From positions 186,001 through 250,000 of the forward strand of contig NZ_RJZE01000008.1 in assembly GCF_003986935.1 (NCBI RefSeq): a stretch of DNA of 64,000 bases. The letters are read 5' to 3'. The notes beneath the pieces are model-generated. The model ran no database searches. It was not told the origin of the DNA and saw only the letters and a list, made by a program, of their open reading frames with translations. The translations under genes were made by a program, and so were the position numbers. The first letter of the stretch is position 1. Each line of letters starts with the position of its first letter. Shown piece after piece: positions 1-8,209 of this stretch. The stretch comes from Paraburkholderia kururiensis JCM 10599 = LMG 19447. GTDB taxonomy: Bacteria > Pseudomonadota > Gammaproteobacteria > Burkholderiales > Burkholderiaceae.

Positions 1-923
1 CGGCTCGTCACGCGGCCCGCAAGACGGCCCGAGCCCGTTGCGCACAGCCGCAGCTTTTCGGGGCGGATGCAGAGCGTGATGGCGTCGCCTACGCCCACGG
101 CACGGCCGCGCTCGGGCAACTGCGCCGTCGATCCCGTTTCCGCCAGATCGTTGCCGAGGTCCACGCGTATCGTGTCGCCTTCGCGCGCCACCACGCGCCC
201 CGCCAGCATGTTGGCCTTGCCGATGAACTGCGAGACGAAGTCGTTCTCGGGGCGTTCATAGGCGCGATAGGGCGTATCCACCTGGGTGATGCGGCCGTTC
301 TCCATCACCACCACGCGGTCGCTGATCGAAAGCGCTTCGGACTGGTCGTGCGTGACCATCAGCGTGGTTGTGCCGATCTTGCGCTGGATGGCGCGCAGCT
401 CGAACTGCATGTCTTCGCGCAGCTTGGCGTCGAGGTTCGACATCGGTTCGTCCAGCAGCAGCACGGGCGGCGCGATCACGATGGCGCGCGCAATCGCCAC
501 GCGCTGGCGCTGGCCGCCCGAAAGCTCGCGCGGAAAGCGGTGCGCGTACGCGTCGAGCCGCACGAGCGAGAGCGCCTCGCGAATGCGTTCCTTGCGCTCG
601 GCCTTGGCCACGCCGCGCATCTCGAGGCCGAAGCTCACGTTCTCGGCCACGCTCATGTGCGGAAAGAGCGCGTAGCTCTGGAACACGATGCCGAGGCCGC
701 GCCTGTTCGGCGGCGTGTGCGTGATGTCGCGGCCGTCCAGCGTGATGCGCCCGCGCGTGGCTTCCACGAAGCCGGCAATCATCTGCAGCGTGGTGGTCTT
801 GCCGCAGCCCGAGGGGCCGAGCAGCGAGACGAACTCGCCTTGTTCCACCGCGAGGTTGATGCCGGTGACCGCGTGCAGGTCGCCGAACGATTTCGAAACA
901 TCGGTCAGGGTGAGGAACGACAT
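1..923 (-). CDS. ABC transporter ATP-binding protein (PotA/FbpC-like), 3' end off the window
   Basis: This is the cytoplasmic ATPase of an importer, probably for polyamines, iron(III) or a similar small solute. Reading the minus strand from the ATG at 923 gives an open frame to the window edge. Visible motifs are Walker A GPSGCGKT (residues 36-43), a Q-loop glutamine at 82, signature LSGGQ (134-138), Walker B LLLDEP (155-160) and switch histidine 192. These are followed by a TOBE-like region after about residue 230. The order and spacing are those of the CUT1/PotA class. The C-terminal end and any permease genes lie to the left of the window, so the substrate cannot be read. It is divergent from the IclR-type regulator, which probably controls it. 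The family call is firm and the substrate is unknown. Confidence 0.93.
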   Translation of the reverse strand, partial: MSFLTLTDVSKSFGDLHAVTGINLAVEQGEFVSLLGPSGCGKTTTLQMIAGFVEATRGRITLDGRDITHTPPNRRGLGIVFQSYALFPHMSVAENVSFGLEMRGVAKAERKERIREALSLVRLDAYAHRFPRELSGGQRQRVAIARAIVIAPPVLLLDEPMSNLDAKLREDMQFELRAIQRKIGTTTLMVTHDQSEALSISDRVVVMENGRITQVDTPYRAYERPENDFVSQFIGKANMLAGRVVAREGDTIRVDLGNDLAETGSTAQLPERGRAVGVGDAITLCIRPEKLRLCATGSGRLAGRVTS

Positions 924-1034
924 GGTCTCGCCTTCCAGTGCAGTGAATGCATGGGTGCGCTCGCACCCGCTGAACCAGTTTGCATTGCGTTGGGGCGACT
1001 GTAGCCAGCCAAATTTCCCGCCGTCAATTTTGAA

Positions 1035-1079
1035 TTCCATTCGGCGAGAGGAATTTGGCATATATTCCATTCAACGGAA
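1035..1079. promoter_or_regulatory. Putative IclR-type operator sites between divergent genes
   Basis: Two inverted repeats lie side by side: TTCC-N11-GGAA at 1035-1053 and the near-perfect TTCCATTCAACGGAA at 1065-1079. A third pairing, GGAAT-N9-ATTCC, links 1050-1068. They sit between the ABC-ATPase start (923) and the regulator start (1274). Short inverted repeats of this kind in a divergent intergenic region are typical targets of the adjacent IclR protein. Binding is inferred. Confidence 0.5.
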
Positions 1080-1273
1080 CAGACAATGCTGACTCGCGAG
1101 TTGAGATTCCGGCCAGTGATCTCCGGGAAACCCCTGGGCACTCGTATGACTGCGCGGATGCACGTCTGTGAATCGATTCTTGGCGAGATGCACCGTTCTC
1201 TACCCGCGCCAGCAGGTATTCCGCAGAGTGGAATATCAAGCGCGATGTGGCGGCAACAGAAAGGAAAAATGGA

Positions 1274-2110
1274 ATGCAGGCAGACGAAGCAAAAAGCGCC
1301 GGCGTATTGCAGCGCGCATTCGCGGTGATCCGGGCGCTGGGCGAGAGCCAGGCGGAAGGCAGCCGCGTGACCACGCTCGCGAAAGCCGTGGGGCTGACCC
1401 AGGCGACGGTCCATCGCCTGCTGCAAGGGCTGATTGCCGAGGGCGTGGTCGAGCAGGACGAAAGCACGAAGCGGTATCGGCTGAGCGTGGACTTCTTCGC
1501 CCTCGCGGCGCAGGCGAGCAACCCGAGCAACATGCGTACGCTGTGCCGGCCCGCGTTGCTGCGGCTGTGCGCGAGCCTCGGCGACACCATCTTCCTGCTC
1601 GTGCGGAGCAGCTTCGACGCCGTCTGTCTCGACATGTGCGAAGGGCCGTTTCCCATCCGCTCGTTTACCGGAGACATTGGCGGACGTGTGGCGCTGGGCG
1701 TGGGCCAGGGCAGCCTCGCGATTCTCGCGTTCCAGCCCGAGGCGGAGCGCGAGGAGATCATCCGCTTCAACGTGCCGCGCCTGCGTGCCTATGGCGTGCT
1801 CGACGAGGTGTATCTGCGCACGGAGATCGAACGCGTGCGCAAGCTGGGTTACGCGGGCCGCAATACCGGCGTGCTCGAAGGCATGGCGGGCGTAGCGGTG
1901 CCCATCTTCGACCGCAACGGCTGCGCGGTCGCGGCGTTAAGCGTCGGTACGCTGGCCGCGCGTTTGACCGATGACCGGTTGCCGACCGTGGTCGAACTGC
2001 TTAAGCGTCAGGCCGAGCAGATCGGCCCGCAAACCAATCCGTTCGACGTGGCGATGCGCCGCCCCATGCATGGCCTCACGCGCGCCCTGACGACGCAGCC
2101 GCTGGCGTAG
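1274..2110 (+). CDS. IclR-family transcriptional regulator
   Basis: The product is a 278-aa DNA-binding regulator. A winged helix-turn-helix occupies about residues 10-70, with recognition-helix region TLAKAVGLTQATVHRLL. An IclR effector-binding (GAF-like) domain fills about 85-255. I chose the ATG at 1274 because AAGGA lies 8 nt upstream; an in-frame start at 1247 has no comparable site. IclR proteins act as dimers or tetramers that sense small metabolites, usually controlling an adjacent catabolic or uptake operon and themselves. The divergent ABC ATPase is the obvious target. The effector cannot be told from the sequence. Confidence 0.93.
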   Translation: MQADEAKSAGVLQRAFAVIRALGESQAEGSRVTTLAKAVGLTQATVHRLLQGLIAEGVVEQDESTKRYRLSVDFFALAAQASNPSNMRTLCRPALLRLCASLGDTIFLLVRSSFDAVCLDMCEGPFPIRSFTGDIGGRVALGVGQGSLAILAFQPEAEREEIIRFNVPRLRAYGVLDEVYLRTEIERVRKLGYAGRNTGVLEGMAGVAVPIFDRNGCAVAALSVGTLAARLTDDRLPTVVELLKRQAEQIGPQTNPFDVAMRRPMHGLTRALTTQPLA

Positions 2111-2174
2111 GCGCTCCAGGTCCGGGTCTAAGCTCAGGCCTAAGCCCAGGCTCGGGTCCAGAAACCCTGCACGA

Positions 2175-2225
2175 AATGGTCCGTAGCATCGGACACGGTT
2201 GTGCCACACGTTCTGTTTAAGGTCT
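2175..2225 (+). promoter_or_regulatory. Shared 16-bp near-palindrome plus TTAAGGTCT box upstream of gspI
   Basis: AATGGTCCGTAGCATC occupies 2175-2190, and TTAAGGTCT at 2217-2225 ends exactly 51 nt after the first base of the palindrome. The same pair, with 50-51 nt overall length, recurs upstream of the first TPR-glycosyltransferase gene, the adhesin and gspD. Distance from the downstream box to the gspI ATG is 27 nt. The best reading is an activator site plus the core promoter, but no factor is known. Confidence 0.6.
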
Positions 2226-2252
2226 CGCCGTCGGGCCGCGCGGGGAGACCTC

Positions 2253-2774
2253 ATGAACGTGCATGCACCGGAACAGGCTGACGCGAAAACGGGCGGCGTC
2301 AGTACAGACGGGAAGAAGAAAGCGCCTCGCGTTGCGCACGCCGCGCGCGCGGCGTGCCATGCGTCACGCGTTTTGCAGGGCCCTCTGGCGTGCCATCCGC
2401 CGCGCACCGCGGCCACCGGCTTCACCCTGATCGAGGTGCTGATCGCGCTCGCCATCGTGGCTGTGGCGCTGGGCGCCGTGACGCGTGCCATCGGCGCGCT
2501 TGCGGCGGACACCGACAGCGCCCGCGGCCACCTGCTCGCGCTCTGGAGTGCCGACAACGCGTTGAGCGCGATCCGCATCGCGGCCGCCTGGCCACCGCCT
2601 GGGCGTACCACCTTCGCGTGCCCGCAGGGGCGCTATGCGTTCGTGTGCCGGCAGACCGTGACGACGCTCGGCAGCCCGCTCGTGCGACAGGTGACGGTGA
2701 GCGTCTATGCATCGGCCGCGAGCGCGAACGTGCTGGCCGAAGTCGTCACCGTCGTGCAGAACGAGGCGCGCTAG
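2253..2774 (+). CDS. gspI: Type II secretion minor pseudopilin GspI
   Basis: The 173-aa prepilin-like protein carries the class III signal G-FTLIEVL at residues 56-63, then one hydrophobic N-terminal helix and a T2SSI C-terminal domain. GspI is a tip component of the T2SS pseudopilus with GspJ and GspK, processed by the prepilin peptidase. The chosen ATG has GGGGAG just upstream. It gives a 56-residue leader, far longer than the usual 6-20, so a non-ATG start further in is possible. It is followed after 10 nt by gspJ and forms a two-gene unit about 24 kb away from the main gsp block in this window, which is unusual. Confidence 0.9.
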   Translation: MNVHAPEQADAKTGGVSTDGKKKAPRVAHAARAACHASRVLQGPLACHPPRTAATGFTLIEVLIALAIVAVALGAVTRAIGALAADTDSARGHLLALWSADNALSAIRIAAAWPPPGRTTFACPQGRYAFVCRQTVTTLGSPLVRQVTVSVYASAASANVLAEVVTVVQNEAR

Positions 2775-2784
2775 CGCAACGCCG

Positions 2785-3474
2785 ATGAGAACCGCGCGTG
2801 CCACGATCGCGACGACTGCGCCGCGTGCCTCAAAACCCCGGCGCCGCGAGCGCGGCTTCACACTGATCGAGATGCTGGTCGCCATCGCGCTGCTCGCCGT
2901 GATCGCGCTGCTCTCGTGGCGCGGACTCGATGCGACCATTCGCGGCCGCGACGACATCGCGGCCAATCTCGGCAGCACGCGGCTGCTCGGCCGCTACTTC
3001 TCGCAGTTGCAATACGACCTCATGAACCTCGTCACGCCCGACGAAGTGTTCGGCCCGCCGCTGCGCATGCGCCCCGGCGAACTCGTGCTCGTGCGCCACC
3101 TGGGCGTGGGCGGCGGCCCGACGTTCGTGCAGGTGGTGCGCTATCAGCTGAAGGGCCGGCAACTGATACGCAGCGCCTCGGCGCCGCTCGCGTCGCTGGC
3201 CGCACTGGCCGACGCGCTTCACCACATGGACGACTTCGCGCGTGTCGTGGTGAGCGACGACGCACGGTCGATGAAGCTCGCGGTGTGGGTCGCGCCTGCG
3301 GGATGGACGACGAGTCAGGCGGTAGTGGAACAAAGCTACGCGAAGTTTCTTGCGGAACACGGCATCAGCAACGCTACGTCGCGCGGGATGCCGCTGCCGC
3401 GCGGCGTGCAGGTGTCCGTCACGCTCGGTTCGCCGCCGCGCGAGTATTTACGGATGATTCCGATCAGCCAGTGA
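2785..3474 (+). CDS. gspJ: Type II secretion minor pseudopilin GspJ
   Basis: The 229-aa product has a cleavage motif RG-FTLIEML after about 25 basic, alanine-rich leader residues, followed by a transmembrane helix and a GspJ domain. GspJ binds GspI and GspK to cap the pseudopilus in the inner membrane and periplasm. I chose the ATG at 2785 because upstream in-frame codons overlap gspI. It is co-transcribed with gspI. The following stretch (3475-3663) carries the promoter for the glycosyltransferase genes and no gene. Confidence 0.92.
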   Translation: MRTARATIATTAPRASKPRRRERGFTLIEMLVAIALLAVIALLSWRGLDATIRGRDDIAANLGSTRLLGRYFSQLQYDLMNLVTPDEVFGPPLRMRPGELVLVRHLGVGGGPTFVQVVRYQLKGRQLIRSASAPLASLAALADALHHMDDFARVVVSDDARSMKLAVWVAPAGWTTSQAVVEQSYAKFLAEHGISNATSRGMPLPRGVQVSVTLGSPPREYLRMIPISQ

Positions 3475-3535
3475 GCGTCGATCATGCGATTTGCATCGAA
3501 TTCGAGTTGCATCGGGTCATCCTCAAGCTCGACAA

Positions 3536-3585
3536 AATGGTCCGTAACATTCGTCATACGCCTGTTATCGCTCGTCCATTAGTCT
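3536..3585 (+). promoter_or_regulatory. Shared near-palindrome plus TTAGTCT box upstream of the TPR-glycosyltransferase genes
   Basis: AATGGTCCGTAACATT lies at 3536-3551 and TTAGTCT at 3579-3585, spanning 50 nt in all. The palindrome is followed directly by CGTCATA, which also follows the gspD-proximal site at 26654. The downstream box is 78 nt from the ATG at 3664. Confidence 0.6.
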
Positions 3586-3663
3586 GCCTCTGAAAACGGC
3601 CGGCGCGACACGCCAAACGGCCGCTTCGGCGGCAAGGTCGCTTAACACGACGAGGGGGCGAAC

Positions 3664-5883
3664 ATGGAGCTCGAACACCCGCATCAAGCAGGGGGTGGCA
3701 CGTCCGTGGACAATGCGGCCGCTGCCCGGCGCAGCGCGGCGAACCTTGACCGGGCTCGCGACTGGCACGGCAGCGGGCGGCTGGACGATGCGGCGCGCGA
3801 GTACGAAGCCGTGCTGGTTCGCGAGCCGGACAACGCCCATGCGTTGCATCTTTACGGCGTCCTCGCGTATCAGCGCGGTGCGGTGGCGAAAGCGGAGTCG
3901 CTGATACGCAGATCGATCTCGCTCGGCGCCTCCGCGCGCGCTTTGTCGGATCTCGGTGCAATTCTGGCAAGTGGCGCTCGCACGGACGAAGCGCTCGAGC
4001 AGTTCGACGCGGCGTTGCGTATCGATGCGCAAGACGTGCAGGCGCTGGTGCGCAAGGGCAACACGTTACTTGTGGCGCGCCGCTACGAAGCTGCGCTCGA
4101 GGCGTTCGACCATGCTTTGGAAATATCGCCGCTCACGCTGGATGCGCTGTGCAACCGGGGCAGTGCGCTACGTGCATTGCAGCGCCATCAGGAAGCGCTC
4201 GAAAGTTATGAGCGTGCGCTGACCGTCGAGCCGCGTTCGTTCGAATCGTTCTACAACCTCGGTAACGTGCTGCGCGACTTGCAGCGATACGCGCAGGCGC
4301 TGCATCACTATGACCGGGCCCTGGAGATCGCGCCGAACCATCCCGAGATGTTGTCGGTACGGGGCCTCACGCTCGTCGATCTTGGGCGGGTCAAAGAAGC
4401 GCTCGCCAGTTTCAACGAAGCTATTGCGACGAGGCCGGACTTCGTGGAAGCGCTGTACAACAGCGCGGTGGCACTGGAGCGGTTGGGGCGTGCGCAGGAG
4501 TCGATGCAGCGCTGCGACCGTGTGCTCGCGCTCGATTCGCGCCATTCGAAAGCCTATGCGACGAGGGGCAATGCGCTATTGAGCCTGCAGCGATACGAAG
4601 AATCGCTGTCGGACTACGCTCGCGCGCTGGAAATGGAACCCGGTGCAATAGACGTTCTGTGCAATCAGGGCACCGCCTTGCATCGCCTCGAGCGTTACGA
4701 AGCGGCCTTGCAGAGCTACGATGCGGTGCTCGCCGCGAATCAGGAATTCGCCGAGGCCTGGTGCAATCGCGGCAACGTGCTGCAGGACATGCACCGCTAT
4801 GAAGACGCGCTGCAATCCTTTGACCGGGCCATTTCGATCAATCCGCAATACGCCATCGCATGGTTCAACCGGGGCAGCGTGCTTCTTGAGATGCTGCGAT
4901 TCGACGAGGCGCTGGAGGCGTTCGACCGTGCAATCGCCTGCGATCCGAACTATTTCGATGCCCACTTTGCGCAAGGCTTCATCTATTTGCGCCAGGGCGA
5001 CTTTGCGCGCGGATGGCCCAAATATGAATGGCGGCTGCGCGACCCGAAGTCCGAACACAACGAGCGCATTTTTTCTCAACCGCGCTGGACCGGCGTAGAG
5101 CCGCTGGATGGCCGGACCCTATTGCTTCACGCGGAGCAGGGCTTCGGCGATACGGTGCAGTTTTGCCGCTACGCGCAGCATCTGCGCGACGCAGGCGCAC
5201 GCGTCGTGCTCGAAGTCCAACCTGCGCTGCGTTCGTTGATGACGTCGCTGCAAGGACCGGCGCAAGTCATCGCACGGGGCGAGCCTCTGCCGGCTTTCGA
5301 CTATCACTGCCCGTTGCTCAGTCTGCCGTATGCGTTTCAGTCCGATCTGTCGAGCATTCCGCGCAACACGCCGTACCTCGAGGCGGATCACGCCGTGGTC
5401 GAAAAGTGGGCGGGCATGCTCGGTCTCAAGCATCGTCCGCGGGTGGGGCTCGCGTGGTCCGGTAATCCGGAACACCGCAACGACCGCAATCGGTCCATCG
5501 ACTTCGCCACGCTCATGCCGTTGCTGAGGCCCGATATCGACTGGATCAGTCTGCAAAAGGTCGTGCGCGATCGCGATGCTGCCTTGCTGGAAAGCGCACC
5601 CGTGCGCACGTTCGACACCGATATTCGCGACTTTTCGGATACGGCCGCGATCATGCAGTTGCTGGATCTCGTCATTTCGGTCGATACCGCCGTCGCGCAT
5701 CTGGCCGGCGCGCTGAACCGTCCGGTGTGGATTCTCGTCACTCACCTGTCCGAATGGCGCTGGATGAGCGAACGCGACGATAGCCCGTGGTACCCGAGCG
5801 CAAGAGTGTTCCGGCAGCCGGCACCGGGCCGCTGGGCCGACGTGATCGGGCAGGTGCAGGCCGCCCTTGCGCGCTGGGTCTAG
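3664..5883 (+). CDS. TPR protein with C-terminal GT9-like glycosyltransferase domain, copy 1
   Basis: The 739-aa protein has about a dozen 34-residue tetratricopeptide repeats (residues ~15-440, repeated pattern A-L-x-x-Y-D-R-A-L). A Rossmann-type domain follows (~470-735) resembling heptosyltransferase/GT9-like modules, with LLHAEQGFGDTVQFCRYA and GLAWSGN near its two halves and the tail motif PWYPSARVFRQ. There is no signal peptide, so it is cytoplasmic. GAGGGGG precedes the ATG at 3664. It heads a tight run of three paralogues ending at the giant adhesin, which suggests cytoplasmic glycosylation of that adhesin or of a partner. The donor sugar and the actual substrate are unknown. Confidence 0.85.
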   Translation: MELEHPHQAGGGTSVDNAAAARRSAANLDRARDWHGSGRLDDAAREYEAVLVREPDNAHALHLYGVLAYQRGAVAKAESLIRRSISLGASARALSDLGAILASGARTDEALEQFDAALRIDAQDVQALVRKGNTLLVARRYEAALEAFDHALEISPLTLDALCNRGSALRALQRHQEALESYERALTVEPRSFESFYNLGNVLRDLQRYAQALHHYDRALEIAPNHPEMLSVRGLTLVDLGRVKEALASFNEAIATRPDFVEALYNSAVALERLGRAQESMQRCDRVLALDSRHSKAYATRGNALLSLQRYEESLSDYARALEMEPGAIDVLCNQGTALHRLERYEAALQSYDAVLAANQEFAEAWCNRGNVLQDMHRYEDALQSFDRAISINPQYAIAWFNRGSVLLEMLRFDEALEAFDRAIACDPNYFDAHFAQGFIYLRQGDFARGWPKYEWRLRDPKSEHNERIFSQPRWTGVEPLDGRTLLLHAEQGFGDTVQFCRYAQHLRDAGARVVLEVQPALRSLMTSLQGPAQVIARGEPLPAFDYHCPLLSLPYAFQSDLSSIPRNTPYLEADHAVVEKWAGMLGLKHRPRVGLAWSGNPEHRNDRNRSIDFATLMPLLRPDIDWISLQKVVRDRDAALLESAPVRTFDTDIRDFSDTAAIMQLLDLVISVDTAVAHLAGALNRPVWILVTHLSEWRWMSERDDSPWYPSARVFRQPAPGRWADVIGQVQAALARWV

Positions 5884-5918
5884 GGAGCACGCGGCGTGAT
5901 CGCATCCGGGAAAGAACA

Positions 5919-8198
5919 ATGGGGTCTCACGCGGAAAGTGGGCCGCAGTGCGAGGCGCGTCCGCTGCCCACTTCGAGGCGGGCGAATAAAACATCGGACA
6001 CACAAGCTATGTTGACAGCGGCCGACAGCGCCTTGCGCCGCGCACGCGCGTTTCACGAACGCGGTGCGCTGCTGGACGCGGAAAAGGGTTATCGCAAGAT
6101 TCTCGAAAGCGATCCCGACCATGCGGAAGCCCTGCACCTGCTGGGCGTGCTGCATTTTCAGCACGGCAGGATGGAGCAGGCGGACGCGGCCATGCGGCGT
6201 TCCATCGAGCGCAGCCCGTCGGCGCTCGCGCTCGCCAATCACGCGTCCGTGTTGATGAGCCTTGGCCGTAACGAAGAAGCGCTGGCTCGCCTCGATGCCG
6301 CGCTCGCGCTCAATCCGTCGCATCTGCGCGCGCTGCTTTGGCGTGCTGGTGTGCTGGCCGATCTCGGCCGGCACGCCGAAGCGGTCACGGCGTATGACCG
6401 TCTGCTCGAACTCGCGCCAACGCTGGTCGAGGCCCTGTGGCGGCGTGCGGCTGCACTCGGTGCGCTCAAGCGCCACACGGAGGCGCTGGCCTCGTGCGAT
6501 CGGGCGTTGGCCGTCGACCACCGGTCGTTCGAGGCGCATCGGCAGCGCGCGCAACTGCTGCGCGAAATGGGGCGGCTCGAAGCAGCGCTCGAGCACTACG
6601 CTCACGCGCTCGCCGTCAAGCCGGACGCCGCCGAGATGCTGCTCATGCAAGGTCTCACCCTCGCGGATTGCGGCCGGCTCGACGCGGCGCTCGCGAGTTT
6701 GAACGAAGCCATTGCGGGACGGCCGGACTTCGTCGACGCGCTGTACAACAGCGCCGTGGTGCTCGAACGGCTTGGCCGATACGAGGACGCACTCGCGCGG
6801 AGCAATCGTGCAATCGCGCTGGACGCGGGGCACGCTGGGGCGCTCGCCAACCGGGGCAACGCGCTCTATGGCCTTGGGCGCTACGCCGAAGCGCTGGCGA
6901 GCTATGACGCCTCGCTCGACATCGCGCCGCGGTTCGTCGAGGTACTGTGCAATCGCGCCAGAGTGCTGACCCGCCTGCGGCGCGAAAGCGAGGCGCTTGC
7001 GAGCTGCGACCGGGCCATCGAGATCAACGATGGCTATGCGCTCGCATGGTTCACGCGCGGGCGCGTTTTGCAGCGGCTGCACCGCTACGACGAGGCCATC
7101 GCAAGTTATGACCGTGTGCTCGCCATCAATCCCGCTGATACGCTGGCGCATTTTCAGCGCGGCAATGCGCTGCGTTCGCTCATGCGCCACGACGAGGCGC
7201 TGGCCGCCTATGACCGTGTGCTTGCCATCGATCCGGACAACATCGCCACGAACTTCACCAAGGCGTTCGTCTATCTGCAAACGGGCGACTTCGATCAAGG
7301 GTGGCCCGCCTACGAATGGCGCTGGCGCGAAGATCAGGTCGGGGCGCACAAGCGGGCATTCGCGCAACCGCTGTGGCTCGGCGGCGAATCCATCGAGGGC
7401 AAGACGATTCTGCTGCATGCGGAACAGGGCCTCGGAGACACCATCCAGTTTTGCCGCTACGCGAAGCGCGTCAAGGCGCTGGGCGCGCGCGTGGTGGTCG
7501 AAGTGCAGGTGCCGCTCAAGCCGCTGATGGAGGGCATCGAGGGTGTCGATGCGGTCGTCGGATACGGCGAGCCTCTGCCTCCATTCGACGTTCACTGTCC
7601 GTTACTGAGTTTGCCGCTCGTGTTCCGCACCGACCTGGCTTCGATCCCGGCCGACGTGCCGTACCTGCGCGCGCGGCCCGCGCACGTCGAGAAATGGCGG
7701 GCTCGCCTGGGCGACATTAGGCGCCCGCGCATCGGCATCGCGTGGTCCGGTAATCCGAGCCATCTGGACGATCACAACCGTTCCATTGCGCTGGAGGAAC
7801 TGCTGCCCTTGCTGACCGACGAGGTGCAGTGGGTCAGTATCCAGAAGGTGGTACGCGACGAGGATCTACCGGTTCTGGAAGCGTCGCCCATCGTCCATTT
7901 CGGCGACGAACTCGGTTCGTTTGCCGACACGGCGGGGCTCGTACAGTGCCTCGACTGCGTCGTGACCGTCGATACGTCGGTTGGTCACCTGGCGGGTGCG
8001 CTCGGCAAGCCGTTGTGGCTCATGTTGCCGTACCTGCCCGACTGGCGCTGGCTGCTCGGACGCGAGGACAACCCGTGGTATCCCACCGCGCGGCTCTTCC
8101 GGCAGTCGCGTGCAGGGGAGTGGGGCGACGTGTTCGAGCGCGTGAGGCTGGCATTGCGCGCAGTCGCCAGCGCGGACTTCGTCGCGCAGCCCATGTGA
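5919..8198 (+). CDS. TPR protein with C-terminal GT9-like glycosyltransferase domain, copy 2
   Basis: The 759-aa paralogue of its neighbours has the same layout: TPR solenoid then GT9-like domain with LLHAEQGLGDTIQFCRYA, GIAWSGN, a DHNRSI segment and PWYPTARLFRQ. An upstream in-frame GTG at 5787 would overlap copy 1 by nearly 100 bp. The ATG at 5919 with GGGAAAG before it is preferred, and an ATG at 6009 is also possible. It starts 35 nt after copy 1 and is clearly in the same operon. The TPR sequences differ more than the transferase domains, as expected if the repeats select different protein clients (inference). Confidence 0.83.
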   Translation: MGSHAESGPQCEARPLPTSRRANKTSDTQAMLTAADSALRRARAFHERGALLDAEKGYRKILESDPDHAEALHLLGVLHFQHGRMEQADAAMRRSIERSPSALALANHASVLMSLGRNEEALARLDAALALNPSHLRALLWRAGVLADLGRHAEAVTAYDRLLELAPTLVEALWRRAAALGALKRHTEALASCDRALAVDHRSFEAHRQRAQLLREMGRLEAALEHYAHALAVKPDAAEMLLMQGLTLADCGRLDAALASLNEAIAGRPDFVDALYNSAVVLERLGRYEDALARSNRAIALDAGHAGALANRGNALYGLGRYAEALASYDASLDIAPRFVEVLCNRARVLTRLRRESEALASCDRAIEINDGYALAWFTRGRVLQRLHRYDEAIASYDRVLAINPADTLAHFQRGNALRSLMRHDEALAAYDRVLAIDPDNIATNFTKAFVYLQTGDFDQGWPAYEWRWREDQVGAHKRAFAQPLWLGGESIEGKTILLHAEQGLGDTIQFCRYAKRVKALGARVVVEVQVPLKPLMEGIEGVDAVVGYGEPLPPFDVHCPLLSLPLVFRTDLASIPADVPYLRARPAHVEKWRARLGDIRRPRIGIAWSGNPSHLDDHNRSIALEELLPLLTDEVQWVSIQKVVRDEDLPVLEASPIVHFGDELGSFADTAGLVQCLDCVVTVDTSVGHLAGALGKPLWLMLPYLPDWRWLLGREDNPWYPTARLFRQSRAGEWGDVFERVRLALRAVASADFVAQPM

Positions 8199-8209
8199 GC
8201 GAGCGAACC

